NCBI GenBank assembly: GCA_000436795.1
Contig: HF993204.1
Span: 31,001-85,247, forward strand
Length of the DNA stretch: 54,247 nucleotides
Reading direction: 5' to 3'
Origin: Bacteroides sp. CAG:1076
GTDB taxonomy: Bacteria; Bacteroidota; Bacteroidia; Bacteroidales; Bacteroidaceae
A program made the position numbers and the translations under genes. A model generated the notes under the pieces. The model saw nothing but the letters and a program-made list of their open reading frames with translations, had not been told where the DNA came from and did no database searches. This document shows, in pieces, positions 18,980-28,398 of this stretch (position 1 is the stretch's first letter; each line of letters starts with the position of its first letter).

Positions 18980-19351
18980 TTATCTGAGGTAAGTGGCCTC
19001 GATGCCAACTTGAGAGCAGTCGGCTCCCATCGGAGGATTCTGCTTGTAAAGAGCGATATTGACTTCGCTGATTGTTGGAAAATCGTCCAGCAGCCTCCTG
19101 GCTATTCTCCATGTTACATGTTCCAGTAGTTGGGAAGGAATACCCATCTCCTTTTTCACGGCACTGAACACTTCCGCATAGTTGACGGTACCTTCCAGTC
19201 GGTCGGTTTCCGCCGCTTGTGTGAAGTCTGTCTTCAAGCGCAAGTCGATGGTGTATTCTGCACCCACCTGATTTTCCTGAGGAAGCACACCGTGATAAGC
19301 ATACAGTTTCAGGCCTTTCAGGTGGATATACATGTTTGCTGTCGGTTTCAT
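18980..19351 (-). CDS. folB: Dihydroneopterin aldolase
   Basis: A 123-residue enzyme of folate synthesis that splits 7,8-dihydroneopterin into 6-hydroxymethyl-dihydropterin and glycolaldehyde. Family signatures are LKLYAYHGVLPQENQVGA (pterin-binding block), VNYAEVFSAVKKEM and a NPPMGAD loop near the C-terminus. Length is typical. A second ATG six codons in (19333) is a possible start. It begins only 4 bases after the nrdJ stop, so both are co-transcribed, linking pterin and deoxynucleotide supply. Confidence 0.9.
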   Translation of the reverse strand: MKPTANMYIHLKGLKLYAYHGVLPQENQVGAEYTIDLRLKTDFTQAAETDRLEGTVNYAEVFSAVKKEMGIPSQLLEHVTWRIARRLLDDFPTISEVNIALYKQNPPMGADCSQVGIEATYLR

Positions 19352-19355
19352 AGGA

Positions 19356-21902
19356 TTATCCGCAACGAGATGTTCCGCAAGTCTTACAGATCAGGCAGCC
19401 TTCCTGATAAACCAAGGTTTCGTGTCCACAGTTAGGACATTTCATTCCTTTGGCTTCGGTTCCGTCTTGTACATATTTCTTCAGTGCACGCTGTACACCG
19501 TTCTTCCAAGTGTTGATGTTTTCGCTGTCGAGCTGCAGTGAGCTAACCAGCTTGATAACCTGTTCGATAGGCATACGGTAACGTAATACACCCGATATCA
19601 GCTTGGCATAGTTCCAGTATTCCTTGTTGAACTTCTCGGACAAACCTTCGATAGTCATCTTGTAGCCTCGCTTGTTCTCGAACTGGAAGTCGTAGTGTTT
19701 AGTTCCGTCTTCGTCGTAACTCTTGATGATACGTCCTGAAGTAACAGATTTTGGCAGGACGATGCCTTCTTCGTCGTCTTGCAGACCGGTGAATATTTCA
19801 TATGGATGACCGTCCAGCAGTCCGACGAAAGCTACCCATTTTTCTTTGTTGTTCTGGAAACGGACAACATCTGCTTCGAGTACACGCGGACGTACTTCTG
19901 TTATCTGAGGTGGTTTGCAGTGGCAGTCATCTTCTTTCGGAGTGTCTTTTTTCTTCTGTGTAGAGATAAGAACTCCCGCACGTGAGCCGTCGCGATATAC
20001 GGTACAGCCTTTACATCCCGAGCGCCATGCTTCTACATACAGACGGTTTACCAGCTCTTCGTCGACAGAATTCGGCAGGTTGATGGTAACGCTGATAGAA
20101 TGGTCTACCCATTTCTGAATACGTCCCTGCATCTTGACCTTCATCAGCCAGTCTACATCGTTTGATGTTGCTTTATAATAAGGAGATTTGGCAACCAGTT
20201 CGTCTATTTCTTCTTGTGTATAATGCTTGTCTGGATCATATCCGTTGATTTTCATCCAAGTGAGGAACTTGTGATGGAATACCACGTATTCTTCAAAAGC
20301 ATCTCCTGTTTCGTCTACGAAGTCAATATGTACATTGGCATCGTTCGGATTTACTTTGCGGCGGCGTTTGTATACCGGCATAAATACAGGTTCGATACCC
20401 GAAGTGGTTTGAGTCATCAAGCTGGTTGTTCCGGTAGGAGCGATGGTAAGACATGCAATGTTACGGCGGCCATATTTCTTCATATCCTCGTACAGTTCCG
20501 GATCGGCATCCTTTATACGGTTGATAAACGGATTGTTTGCCTCACGTGCTGCGTCGTATATTTGGAATGCTCCACGTTCTTTTGCCATGTTGACAGAAGA
20601 ACGGTATGCTTCGATTGCAATGGTTTTGTGAACTTTTTCAGAGAATTCGGTAGCTTCTTCTGTTCCGTAGCGTAATCCCATGGCTGCAAGCATATCTCCT
20701 TCGGCAGTGATACCTACTCCTGTACGGCGTCCTAATCCGGATTTGTGATAAATCTTTTCCCACAGATGACGTTCAGTTCCCTTTACTTCTTCGCTTTCTG
20801 GGTCCGAATCGATCTTTTCCATGATTTTTTCAATCTTTTCAAGTTCCAGATCGATAATGTCGTCCATGATACGTTGTGCCAGTCCGACATGTTTCTTGAA
20901 CAGTTCAAAGTCGAAATAAGCTTCCGGAGTAAACGGATTTACTACATACGAGTACAAGTTGATGGCCAGCAGACGGCAGGAGTCGTACGGACACAAAGGA
21001 ATTTCACCACAAGGATTGGTTGAAACTGTGCGGAATCCCAGGTCTGCGTAGCAGTCGGGTACTGATTCGCGTATGATGGTATCCCAGAACAATACACCGG
21101 GTTCAGCCGATTTCCATGCGTTGTGTACAATCTTCTTCCACAAAGCCGAAGCATCGATTTCCTTCTTTACTTGAGGATTTTCAGAATCAATCGGGAACTG
21201 TTGGGTATAGGTACGGTTCTCAACAGCAGCCTGCATGAATTCATCGTCCAGCTTGACAGAAACATTTGCTCCTGTAACTTTTCCTTCTGTCATTTTAGCA
21301 TCGATGAATGCTTCTGAGTCCGGATGTTTGATTGAAACGCTAAGCATCAGTGCACCGCGGCGTCCGTCTTGAGCAACTTCACGAGTTGAATTTGAATAAC
21401 GTTCCATGAAAGGAACCAGACCGGTAGAAGTTAATGCAGAATTCTTGACCGGAGAACCTTTCGGACGGATGTGTGAAAGGTCATGACCTACACCTCCACG
21501 ACGTTTCATCAATTGTACTTGCTCTTCATCGATGCGGATGATTGCACCGTAAGAGTCGGCCGATCCTTCCAGACCGATAACAAAACAATTGGATAGTGAA
21601 GCTACTTGATAATCATTTCCGATACCCGTCATCGGACTTCCTTGCGGAACGATGTACTTAAAGTGATCGAGTAAGCCGAAGAGTTCTTCCGAACTGAGTG
21701 CATTAGGATATTTTGCCTCAATGCGGGCTACTTCATTAGCTATACGCCAATGCATATCCTCAGGAGATTTTTCGTAGATGTTTCCAAAGGAATCTTTTAC
21801 TGCGTACTTGTTTACCCACACGCGAGCAGCAAGTTCATCCCCATTAAAATACTGTAACGAGGCCTTGTAAGCTTCGTCATAGCTGTACGTTTGTTTTTCC
21901 AC
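19356..21902 (-). CDS. nrdJ: Adenosylcobalamin-dependent ribonucleotide reductase (class II)
   Basis: An 848-residue enzyme that reduces ribonucleotides to deoxyribonucleotides with an AdoCbl-derived radical, independent of oxygen. Visible are SNCFVIG (active-site cysteine region), MKRRGGVGHDLSHIRPKGS, the finger-loop NPCGEIPLCPYDSC, and TGTTSLMTQTTSGIEP. The C-terminus ends in a zinc-ribbon-like array of CxxC pairs (MKCPNCGH, CLICKTCG), as in long class II enzymes; this region likely relays reducing equivalents. Together with the MetH-type protein at 1.7 kb it points to B12 dependence. The leader from its promoter is only about 65 bases, too short for a cobalamin riboswitch. Confidence 0.92.
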   Translation of the reverse strand: MEKQTYSYDEAYKASLQYFNGDELAARVWVNKYAVKDSFGNIYEKSPEDMHWRIANEVARIEAKYPNALSSEELFGLLDHFKYIVPQGSPMTGIGNDYQVASLSNCFVIGLEGSADSYGAIIRIDEEQVQLMKRRGGVGHDLSHIRPKGSPVKNSALTSTGLVPFMERYSNSTREVAQDGRRGALMLSVSIKHPDSEAFIDAKMTEGKVTGANVSVKLDDEFMQAAVENRTYTQQFPIDSENPQVKKEIDASALWKKIVHNAWKSAEPGVLFWDTIIRESVPDCYADLGFRTVSTNPCGEIPLCPYDSCRLLAINLYSYVVNPFTPEAYFDFELFKKHVGLAQRIMDDIIDLELEKIEKIMEKIDSDPESEEVKGTERHLWEKIYHKSGLGRRTGVGITAEGDMLAAMGLRYGTEEATEFSEKVHKTIAIEAYRSSVNMAKERGAFQIYDAAREANNPFINRIKDADPELYEDMKKYGRRNIACLTIAPTGTTSLMTQTTSGIEPVFMPVYKRRRKVNPNDANVHIDFVDETGDAFEEYVVFHHKFLTWMKINGYDPDKHYTQEEIDELVAKSPYYKATSNDVDWLMKVKMQGRIQKWVDHSISVTINLPNSVDEELVNRLYVEAWRSGCKGCTVYRDGSRAGVLISTQKKKDTPKEDDCHCKPPQITEVRPRVLEADVVRFQNNKEKWVAFVGLLDGHPYEIFTGLQDDEEGIVLPKSVTSGRIIKSYDEDGTKHYDFQFENKRGYKMTIEGLSEKFNKEYWNYAKLISGVLRYRMPIEQVIKLVSSLQLDSENINTWKNGVQRALKKYVQDGTEAKGMKCPNCGHETLVYQEGCLICKTCGTSRCG

Positions 21903-21975
21903 TTTTATATAATGATGTTAGTTCGTTATTCTGTAATATGTATAGTTTCGCTTTTTATTCAATAACAAACTGCTG

Positions 21976-22006
21976 CAAAGCTAAAGATGTTTTTCTGATT
22001 TGCAAA
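21976..22006 (-). promoter_or_regulatory. Promoter of nrdJ-folB
   Basis: On the minus strand: TTTG (22006-22003), 19 bases, then TAGCTTTG (21983-21976), a near-ideal Bacteroides promoter. Transcription would start near 21970. Confidence 0.65.
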
Positions 22007-22157
22007 ATAAAACAGGAAGAAGTTATCAACAATCTGAAAAGTTTTCCGTTTTTATGTTTTAAATGTTTGGTAATTAGTCGTTTGGTTGTTTGTGGGTGCT
22101 TGCGAAGTTTACTATTTTGAATAACAATGCTTTATTCTTGTGTTTGTTGGCGTTTCA

Positions 22158-22190
22158 TTGGCATATACTTATTTTTTATTTGTATCTTTG
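22158..22190 (+). promoter_or_regulatory. Promoter of the nitroreductase gene
   Basis: TATCTTTG at 22183-22190 matches the -7 consensus; TTG at 22158-22160 is a -33 candidate at a slightly long 22-base spacing. The leader would be about 15 bases, supporting the ATG at 22214. Confidence 0.55.
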
Positions 22191-22213
22191 TAGATAAATT
22201 AAAAATATTGATT

Positions 22214-22954
22214 ATGGATTCTATAAAAAACAGACGTACGATACGTAAATACAAGGCTCAGGACGTTCCGGCTGATCTTTTGAACGAAATGCTCGAAACT
22301 GCTTTTCGTGCTGCTACCATGGGAAATATGCAATTGTATAGTGTGGTAGTGACTCGTGATCCTGCTATGAAGGCTAAGTTGGCGCCTGCTCATTTTAATC
22401 AGCCGATGGTGACTTCTGCTCCTGTTGTCTTGACTTTCTGTGCCGATTTCAATCGCTTCAGTAAATGGTGTCGTCAGCGGAAGGCAGAACCGGGTTATGA
22501 TAACTTGCTTTCTTTTATGAATGCAATGACAGATGCGTTGCTGGTCACTCAGAACTTTTGCACGATTGCGGAGGATAAGGGACTGGGAACTTGTTTTCTG
22601 GGTACTACTATTTATAATCCTCATCAGATTATAGAGATTTTACATTTACCGGAGCTGGTTGTTCCTGTTGCAACTATTACGTTGGGCTATCCGGATGAAA
22701 CTCCTGTTCAGCCCGATCGTTTGCCGATAAAGGGTATTATACACGAAGAGGTTTATCACGATTATACGCCAGAGGATATAGACGAAATCTTTGCTTATAA
22801 AGAATCACTTCCTGAAAACCGTCAGTTTGTGGAAATCAATCACACTGAAACTTTAGCTCAGATTTTTACGGATATCCGTTATCGGAAAGCTGATAATGAA
22901 GTGATGTCGGACATGCTGAAGAAAACATTGAAAGAACAGAAATTCGATAAGTAA
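22214..22954 (+). CDS. Nitroreductase family protein (NfsA/FRP-like)
   Basis: A 246-residue FMN-dependent oxidoreductase. The N-terminal NRRTIRKYKAQDVP and the RAATMGNMQLYSVVV block bind FMN; EDKGLGTCFLGTT and PVATITLGYPDE are typical of the NfsA/flavin-reductase branch. Substrates in this family range from quinones and flavins to nitroaromatics; the natural one here is unknown. The start at 22214 is chosen because the upstream in-frame ATG (22127) precedes the promoter. A terminator hairpin follows. Confidence 0.85.
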   Translation: MDSIKNRRTIRKYKAQDVPADLLNEMLETAFRAATMGNMQLYSVVVTRDPAMKAKLAPAHFNQPMVTSAPVVLTFCADFNRFSKWCRQRKAEPGYDNLLSFMNAMTDALLVTQNFCTIAEDKGLGTCFLGTTIYNPHQIIEILHLPELVVPVATITLGYPDETPVQPDRLPIKGIIHEEVYHDYTPEDIDEIFAYKESLPENRQFVEINHTETLAQIFTDIRYRKADNEVMSDMLKKTLKEQKFDK

Positions 22955-23061
22955 AAAACATTACTCAGTTTCTATCCTTGTATTTCTCTTTTCTGTTCTG
23001 CGTTGGTTGAAAAGTGAAACAGGTATTTTAGCACAAGGCTGGGGAAAACTTAGATAATAAA

Positions 23062-23115
23062 AAATCGCCCTCTCAAAAATTTTATTTGAATTTCAGAGGG
23101 GGCGATTTCTATTTT
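23062..23115 (+). terminator. Terminator after the nitroreductase gene
   Basis: Arms aaatcgccctct and agagggggcgattt pair with a small bulge (about 23062-23073 and 23095-23108) and are followed by a T-rich tract. It may also serve dnaA, which converges from the other side. Confidence 0.7.
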
Positions 23116-23201
23116 TATTTGATGATAATCCCGAATGTTGGGAATGTGAATCTTTAGCTGTAATACATTTCCTTTTTCTTCGGGTATCAATGGTTTCATC
23201 T

Positions 23202-24611
23202 TTATTTCTGATGCAAGCTGGCTTCTATTTCTTCGATTTCAGCTTTGAATGCTTTGTCTACTTCTACTTGATCTTTTACAATCTTGCATGCATGAAGTAC
23301 GGTAGCATGATCCTTATTGCCGATGAGTTGACCAATCTTGGATGAAGAAGTGTCTGTATGTTTCTTTGCCAGATACATGGCAACCTGACGTACTTGGACA
23401 ACTTCACGTTTGCGCGTTTTAGTATGGATGGTCGAAGCATCTACCTTGTAGTGGCTGCATACCTTTTCGATAATATTATCTACTGTGAGCGGTTTCACCT
23501 CAGCACAGCGTACAGCCTTGCGTACGATGCGTTGCGCTAAGTCGAGGTTTATTTCACGCTTCAACTGGATAGAGTATACTAACAATGAGTTTACGATACC
23601 TTCCAGCTCACGTACACTTTCGTTTACGTTTTCAGCAATGTAGCAAATAACAGATTCAGGAATGATTAATCCATCACGGCGAATCTTATCGCGCAGGATA
23701 TTCTTGCGTAATTCGATGTCCGGTTTTTCCAATTCTGCTACCAGTCCCCATTTGAAACGAGTCAGCAAACGATCTTCCATACCTTGCAACATAACGGGAG
23801 CACGGTCGGAAGTAAGAATCAGCTGCTTGCCATTCTGATGCAAGTGGTTGAATATATGGAAGAATGTATTCTGCGTCTTTGTAACTCCCGCAAACTCTTG
23901 AATATCATCGATTATCAGAACATCAATCGTCTGATAGAAACTGATGAAATCGTTAAAGTGGTTTGTGCGTACAGAATCAGTGTATTGTACCTGAAACAAA
24001 TGAGCAGATACATAGAGCACACGCTTTTCTGGATATAATTCCTTGATACGTGTACCTATAGCGTTGATAAGGTGAGTTTTTCCTACGCCCGACGGACCGT
24101 ACAAAAACAACGGGTTGAATGTACGTGCCGGATTCTGTGCTACTGTTTCTGCAACGGTTCTGGAAAACTCATTGCTTGTTCCTTTTATAAAGTTTTCGAA
24201 ATTGTAGTTCGGGTTCAAGTGTGGATCCAGATCCTGTACAGCCGGAGCTTGTAACAGGCTGGGCGCTTTATTACCATTATGTATAGGCGTTTGCGGAGGC
24301 AAAGCTGACGAACGCTCTGTCCCTTTCATGTCAATGGCTATATGATTTGTCTTATCGGTAAGGATAGAATACATCAACTCTGTTCCTTCACCAATCTCCT
24401 TATATATAGCGGCACGCAAAAGTCCCACATATTTTTCCTCTAAGTATTCATAGAAGAAAGGACTGGGGACTCCGATTGTCAAGGCCTTATCCTCAAATTT
24501 TAATGGCACGACAGGTTCGAACCATGTTTTATAGGCTGTCGCATTAACGTTATCCTTTATGAAATTTAGGCAACGTTTCCATAATACAATAGCCTGATTG
24601 TTCTCAATCAT
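23202..24611 (-). CDS. dnaA: Chromosomal replication initiator protein DnaA
   Basis: A 469-residue AAA+ initiator that binds DnaA boxes and opens the origin. Domain I is at residues 1-90 ([20 protein letters not shown]), a linker to about 130, Walker A GPSGVGKT at 172-179, Walker B VLIIDDIQ near 225, and domain IV DNA-binding signature [15 protein letters not shown] near residue 440. It lies downstream of an amidase and an MCE gene on the same strand but 326 bases away with a hairpin between, so it likely has its own promoter. No DnaA-box cluster was seen in that gap. Confidence 0.96.
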   Translation of the reverse strand: MIENNQAIVLWKRCLNFIKDNVNATAYKTWFEPVVPLKFEDKALTIGVPSPFFYEYLEEKYVGLLRAAIYKEIGEGTELMYSILTDKTNHIAIDMKGTERSSALPPQTPIHNGNKAPSLLQAPAVQDLDPHLNPNYNFENFIKGTSNEFSRTVAETVAQNPARTFNPLFLYGPSGVGKTHLINAIGTRIKELYPEKRVLYVSAHLFQVQYTDSVRTNHFNDFISFYQTIDVLIIDDIQEFAGVTKTQNTFFHIFNHLHQNGKQLILTSDRAPVMLQGMEDRLLTRFKWGLVAELEKPDIELRKNILRDKIRRDGLIIPESVICYIAENVNESVRELEGIVNSLLVYSIQLKREINLDLAQRIVRKAVRCAEVKPLTVDNIIEKVCSHYKVDASTIHTKTRKREVVQVRQVAMYLAKKHTDTSSSKIGQLIGNKDHATVLHACKIVKDQVEVDKAFKAEIEEIEASLHQK

Positions 24612-24937
24612 ATTTAATCTGTTATTAATAAAGCGAAACTTCTACGCTGCAAATTTCGTAATCAATTTTCAGAAAAACAAATCTCTTTTTGCTTGCTTTT
24701 TTGATTAATCTTGCAATGTGTTGTAAATCAGTATATTGTTTACTAAAGCTTTTTGATTGGTAATTTTTGTGGTTTGCTTGTTTGCAAGAAGTTGTTTCTC
24801 AAATATTTATATATTTGTATGATTCTTGTCTGTTTTTAACTTGCTGATATTCCGGTGTTGAATATCAGCAAGTTATTGTTTCTTATAAGATGATATAACC
24901 TTATTTTACTATTTAGAATATTTCTATATAAGCAAAA
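24612..24937. other. AT-rich region upstream of dnaA
   Basis: No gene is seen. I looked for TTATNCACA-type DnaA boxes on both strands and found none within one mismatch. A perfect 15-bp hairpin lies at 24838-24874. On the minus strand a TACGAAATTTG stretch near 24650 is a poor -7 match. Origin function cannot be claimed. Confidence 0.5.
24838..24874. terminator. Hairpin between the MCE gene and dnaA
   Basis: Perfect 15-bp arms (24838-24852 and 24860-24874) with a 7-base loop. It lies downstream of the MCE gene on the minus strand and probably ends or attenuates the amidase-MCE transcript before dnaA, although no T-run follows in that direction. Confidence 0.6.
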
Positions 24938-25825
24938 TTATTTGTCTTTTTTCCCGAAGAGCGAGAAGTGTACATAACGTTTTGGGTGTGCCTTTAAATC
25001 TTCCAGCAGACTGGCTGCATTGGCAGTCGTTGCATTCAGGTTGTTGTATAGGCTGGAATCGTTCATCAGCAGTCCTAAAGAGTTGTCTTTTCTGTTCAGT
25101 TTATCGGTGAGCAGATATACATTATGAAGTGTTGAGTCTGCTTTTGCAATAGTAGCTGCATAGTCAACATCCTTCAGGTTATCGCTGATTGTCTTCAGGT
25201 TCTCTGTAATAGCGGTTACATTGCTGGTGAGTTTAGGAACATCTGTCACCATCAGTTTGTTTAACTGTGTGCTTGTTGCATTCAGTGAGGCAGTCAGTTG
25301 TTCGGCATTATGCAAAGTTTTGCTCAATGCAGGATCGGCAAGCAGTTTGTTTAGTGAGCCTAAGATTGAGTCCAATTTAGGCAGCATCTGTTCTACTTTG
25401 GGAAGCAATTCTTTTTCGGCTGCTCCCAGCAATCCGGTATTTGCTGTTCCTGGCAAGGTATCCCCCTCATTATAATAAGTATTGCTTTCATGGTTCAGCA
25501 GCAGATTCATCTTGACGGTTCCCAGCATTTCGGTTATCAGTTCGGCGCTACTTCCGGTAGGAATTTTCATTTCCTGATCCATCTCTATACCAACCACTAC
25601 GTGTCCGGGTTTCCGATAATTATATTGTATGTCGCGGACGATGCCGACTTTAAAGCCATTGGCAAATACTGGACTCGATTGTGCAAGTCCGTTGATGTCT
25701 GTGAACTCTACATGATAGTAGCTTTCCGGTTTGAACATGTTAACCCCTTTCAGGTAATTTACTCCACAGTAGAGAATGATGAGTGCGGCAATTCCTGCAA
25801 AACCTATTTTTACTTCTTTTCTCAT
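24938..25825 (-). CDS. MCE/MlaD family lipid-transport protein
   Basis: A 295-residue protein with one N-terminal membrane anchor (residues 5-22) and one MCE domain (YYHVEFTDINGLAQSSPVFANGFKVG to about residue 125), then a long helical region rich in Thr/Asn/Leu (residues 140-270). This is the layout of MlaD-like periplasmic subunits that shuttle lipids between inner and outer membranes with an ABC permease (MlaE) and ATPase (MlaF); neither is in the window. It starts 21 bases after the amidase stop. The family is clear; the lipid and partners are not known. Confidence 0.85.
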   Translation of the reverse strand: MRKEVKIGFAGIAALIILYCGVNYLKGVNMFKPESYYHVEFTDINGLAQSSPVFANGFKVGIVRDIQYNYRKPGHVVVGIEMDQEMKIPTGSSAELITEMLGTVKMNLLLNHESNTYYNEGDTLPGTANTGLLGAAEKELLPKVEQMLPKLDSILGSLNKLLADPALSKTLHNAEQLTASLNATSTQLNKLMVTDVPKLTSNVTAITENLKTISDNLKDVDYAATIAKADSTLHNVYLLTDKLNRKDNSLGLLMNDSSLYNNLNATTANAASLLEDLKAHPKRYVHFSLFGKKDK

Positions 25826-25846
25826 ATTTATCTGGATTCTTTTTTG

Positions 25847-27067
25847 TTATCTGTTTTTCTTAAATTCTCTGATAGCTTGGTTGATATTCATTTTTTCGCC
25901 ATTCTTGAATGCTATGATAAAAGCATCTTTGAATTTGCTGTCTACTTTATTGCGTTTCAGCCGAAGTATCCGGTTGTAGTCTGTACCTTCTCCGTAGGTA
26001 TACTTATAGATTCCGTTTTCCTTATAATAGCTTACGGGAGAAAGACCTTTAAAGAGTCTGCTTCTCGATGGAAGTACTCTGTCGGATGTAAGAATCTGTA
26101 TTTTAAATACAGGCTTGGCTGTTTGAGCTTTTTCTGTCGGTCGAGATGACTTTTGTACAGAAGCCTGTTCTGAAATCATTTCTTCACTTGGCAGCGTTTC
26201 TGCATATTCCTGCTGTGGTGCCGACTGTTCGGTTATAGTATCTTCTTCCGGTTCGCTGGCTGGTAATGCAGACGTGGTACTTTTCTGGCTGCGCTGTTTA
26301 TAGTTGAGGAACGCTTGATAGATGCTTTGTGCCAATGCCGACGAGCCGTTTTCTGAAAGCAGGTATGCTTCTTCTCCGGGGTTGGTGATATATCCAAGTT
26401 CAATCAATACGCTGGGCATGGATGTTTCCCGAAGTACCAGAAATCCAGCCTGATGCACTCCTTTGTCTGCGCGGCGGGCGTTTTGGCGGAACTGCTGCTG
26501 TATCATGGTTGCGAAACTGACACTTTGTGACATATACTTATCTTGCAGAAATTCGAAGATAATGTAACTTTCTGCCGAATTGGGGTTGAATCCGGCATAA
26601 CGTTGCTTGTAATCATCTTCTATCAGGATTACCGAGTTTTCTTTTTTGGCGACCTCCAGGTTTTCCTGAGTGCGGTGTAGTCCTAACGTATAAGTTTCCG
26701 TTCCACAGACTTTGCTGCTTCGTGAGGCGACGGAATTGGTATGTATTGAGATGAATAAGTCGGCTTTTGCGTTATTTGCTATTTCTGCTCTTGTATGCAG
26801 CGGTACGAATATATCTTTCTTGCGGGTATAAACGACTCGCGTGTTGTTGCAGTTGTTTTCGATGAGCCGACCCAGTTTTAATGCAACATTCAGGTTGATG
26901 TTCTTTTCGCGTCCGCGTCTGCCTATCGCTCCGGGGTCATTTCCTCCGTGTCCCGCATCGATGACTACGGTGAACTGCTTCTGAGAGGCTCCCTGTACGT
27001 GCTCGGGCAGGCCGGATATCAGTAAGATACAGATGATGCAAAGTATGTTGAATGTATTCTTTTTCAT
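25847..27067 (-). CDS. N-acetylmuramoyl-L-alanine amidase (Amidase_3) with SPOR-like C-terminus
   Basis: A 406-residue exported hydrolase that cuts the amide between muramic acid and the stem peptide, usually during cell separation. Signal peptide covers about residues 1-26. Zinc and catalytic residues are visible: VVIDAGHGGNDPGA, the glutamate in GREKNINL, SIHTNS and VLIELGYITN. A low-complexity acidic/proline linker (about 255-315) leads to a SPOR-like domain (FKIQILTSDRVLP onward) that may bind denuded septal glycan. The start at 27067 is preferred, because the ATG at 27085 overlaps the -7 box. Confidence 0.9.
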   Translation of the reverse strand: MKKNTFNILCIICILLISGLPEHVQGASQKQFTVVIDAGHGGNDPGAIGRRGREKNINLNVALKLGRLIENNCNNTRVVYTRKKDIFVPLHTRAEIANNAKADLFISIHTNSVASRSSKVCGTETYTLGLHRTQENLEVAKKENSVILIEDDYKQRYAGFNPNSAESYIIFEFLQDKYMSQSVSFATMIQQQFRQNARRADKGVHQAGFLVLRETSMPSVLIELGYITNPGEEAYLLSENGSSALAQSIYQAFLNYKQRSQKSTTSALPASEPEEDTITEQSAPQQEYAETLPSEEMISEQASVQKSSRPTEKAQTAKPVFKIQILTSDRVLPSRSRLFKGLSPVSYYKENGIYKYTYGEGTDYNRILRLKRNKVDSKFKDAFIIAFKNGEKMNINQAIREFKKNR

Positions 27068-27082
27068 ATGGCTTATTCGTTG

Positions 27083-27090
27083 CAAAGGTA
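27083..27090 (-). promoter_or_regulatory. -7 box of the amidase-MCE transcript
   Basis: The minus strand reads TACCTTTG, a TAnnTTTG match 16 bases before the ATG at 27067, which implies a very short leader. No -33 element was found. Confidence 0.5.
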
Positions 27091-27197
27091 ATAGTTTTTT
27101 TGTACTCTGTCTTCATTTAAGGAGATAAGAATTAACTAATCAGTAGATAACGCCTATAAAAACAATTAAAAATACAATATGTTTTATGGGTTTTGTG

Positions 27198-27205
27198 TAA
27201 TTTTG
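27198..27205 (+). promoter_or_regulatory. -7 box of the symporter-like gene
   Basis: TAATTTTG matches TAnnTTTG, 24 bases before the ATG at 27229. No clear -33 element. Confidence 0.45.
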
Positions 27206-27228
27206 CCGTTCGTTAAATCAGAACATTT

Positions 27229-28170
27229 ATGTTACAGTTTATAAAAAATTGGACACTTCCTCTTGCCATGCTTGCCGGAGTTATCGGATATTTTTGCTTT
27301 GCGACCTTCGATTTTCTGGCTCCTGCCAAGCCCCTTGTAAAGGTAATGATAGCATGGCTCACTCCTTTTCTTATTTTTGCCCAGCTGTTGTTGACCTTCT
27401 GTAAGGTGGAAGTAAAGGAACTTGTTCCGCAGCGCTGGACTGTATGGCTGCTGCTTATCCAGTTTGTATCTTGTGTCGTAATCGCATCTTTACTGCTTTT
27501 TCTGCCGCTGAATGAATATTGGAGTGTAGCGCTGGAAGGAACTATGGTCTGTTTGATTTGCCCTACTGCCACAGCTGCTGCTGTCATTACCGGAAAGCTG
27601 GGAGGAAGTGCGGCTTCGCTGACCACTTATACGTTGTTGTCGAATCTGCTGGCAGCCGTCATTGTGCCGCTGGTTTTTCCGTTGGTTGAACCTTCGGATA
27701 TGGCTTTTGGAGAATCTTTTCTGCGTATTTTAGGTAAAGTGTTCCCGTTGCTGCTGTTTCCTTTCTTTACCGCTGTGCTGTTGCGTCGTTTCTGTCCTCC
27801 GGTACATCGCTTTTTAGTGAGTCTGAAAGATATGGCATTTTATTTATGGGCATTGGCTTTGATTATCGTAATGGGGCAGACTACGAAATCGGTTGTCGAA
27901 GGGGATACCTCCATGGGTGAGGAATTTCTGATAGCACTGTTGGCACTTGTCGCTTGTTGTCTTCAGTTTTGGGCTGGAAAGAATATCGGGGGTATGTATT
28001 CCGACCGTATCAGCGGCGGACAGGCATTAGGGCAAAAAAATACGGTCTTGGCCATATGGATGGCATGTACATATTTGAATCCCGTTTCGGCAATAGCTCC
28101 TGGAAGTTATGTAGTATGGCAGAATATCATCAATAGCTGGCAACTTTGGAAAAAGAGAAAGAACGGTTAA
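27229..28170 (+). CDS. Bile acid:sodium symporter-like (BASS/SBF superfamily) membrane protein
   Basis: A 313-residue protein with about nine or ten hydrophobic segments. The stretch VCLICPTATAAAVITGKLGG, a polar break inside a hydrophobic run, and QALGQKNTVLAIWMA near residue 270 resemble the discontinuous helices of the BASS fold. The transported substrate cannot be read from sequence; bile acids, keto acids or pantoate are handled by different members. It is preceded by its own -7 box and followed by a 663-base gene-free stretch, so it is likely monocistronic. Confidence 0.75.
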   Translation: MLQFIKNWTLPLAMLAGVIGYFCFATFDFLAPAKPLVKVMIAWLTPFLIFAQLLLTFCKVEVKELVPQRWTVWLLLIQFVSCVVIASLLLFLPLNEYWSVALEGTMVCLICPTATAAAVITGKLGGSAASLTTYTLLSNLLAAVIVPLVFPLVEPSDMAFGESFLRILGKVFPLLLFPFFTAVLLRRFCPPVHRFLVSLKDMAFYLWALALIIVMGQTTKSVVEGDTSMGEEFLIALLALVACCLQFWAGKNIGGMYSDRISGGQALGQKNTVLAIWMACTYLNPVSAIAPGSYVVWQNIINSWQLWKKRKNG

Positions 28171-28398
28171 GCATGTACTCGGCGTATAACGACGGTTCCT
28201 TTTACGGAATTTATAAAAAAGATGACCCGGGAAGTCTTGGTAGGATCCTGAATCTTTGAAATTATATATTATATAAATAAGGTGTAGCGTTTGGCGGGTT
28301 AGTGTTATTAGTTAAGCTTGGTCGGGTAACACTTGCCGCAAGGCTTTCGGATGTCGTTCGGCGTTCTTTTTATTACATAGTGACATTCCGTTGAAAAT

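Larger units (their letters stand above)
21903..22213. other. Divergent intergenic region between nrdJ and the nitroreductase gene
   Basis: The 311 AT-rich bases contain the nrdJ promoter on the minus strand and the nitroreductase -7 box on the plus strand. No gene, riboswitch fold or repeat was seen in the rest. Confidence 0.55.

Noticed and set aside
21903..22213. Cobalamin riboswitch upstream of nrdJ
   Set aside because: The leader implied by the promoter is too short and no B12-box-like sequence was recognised.
24612..24937. Replication origin next to dnaA
   Set aside because: No DnaA-box cluster could be found on either strand, and AT-richness alone is not enough.
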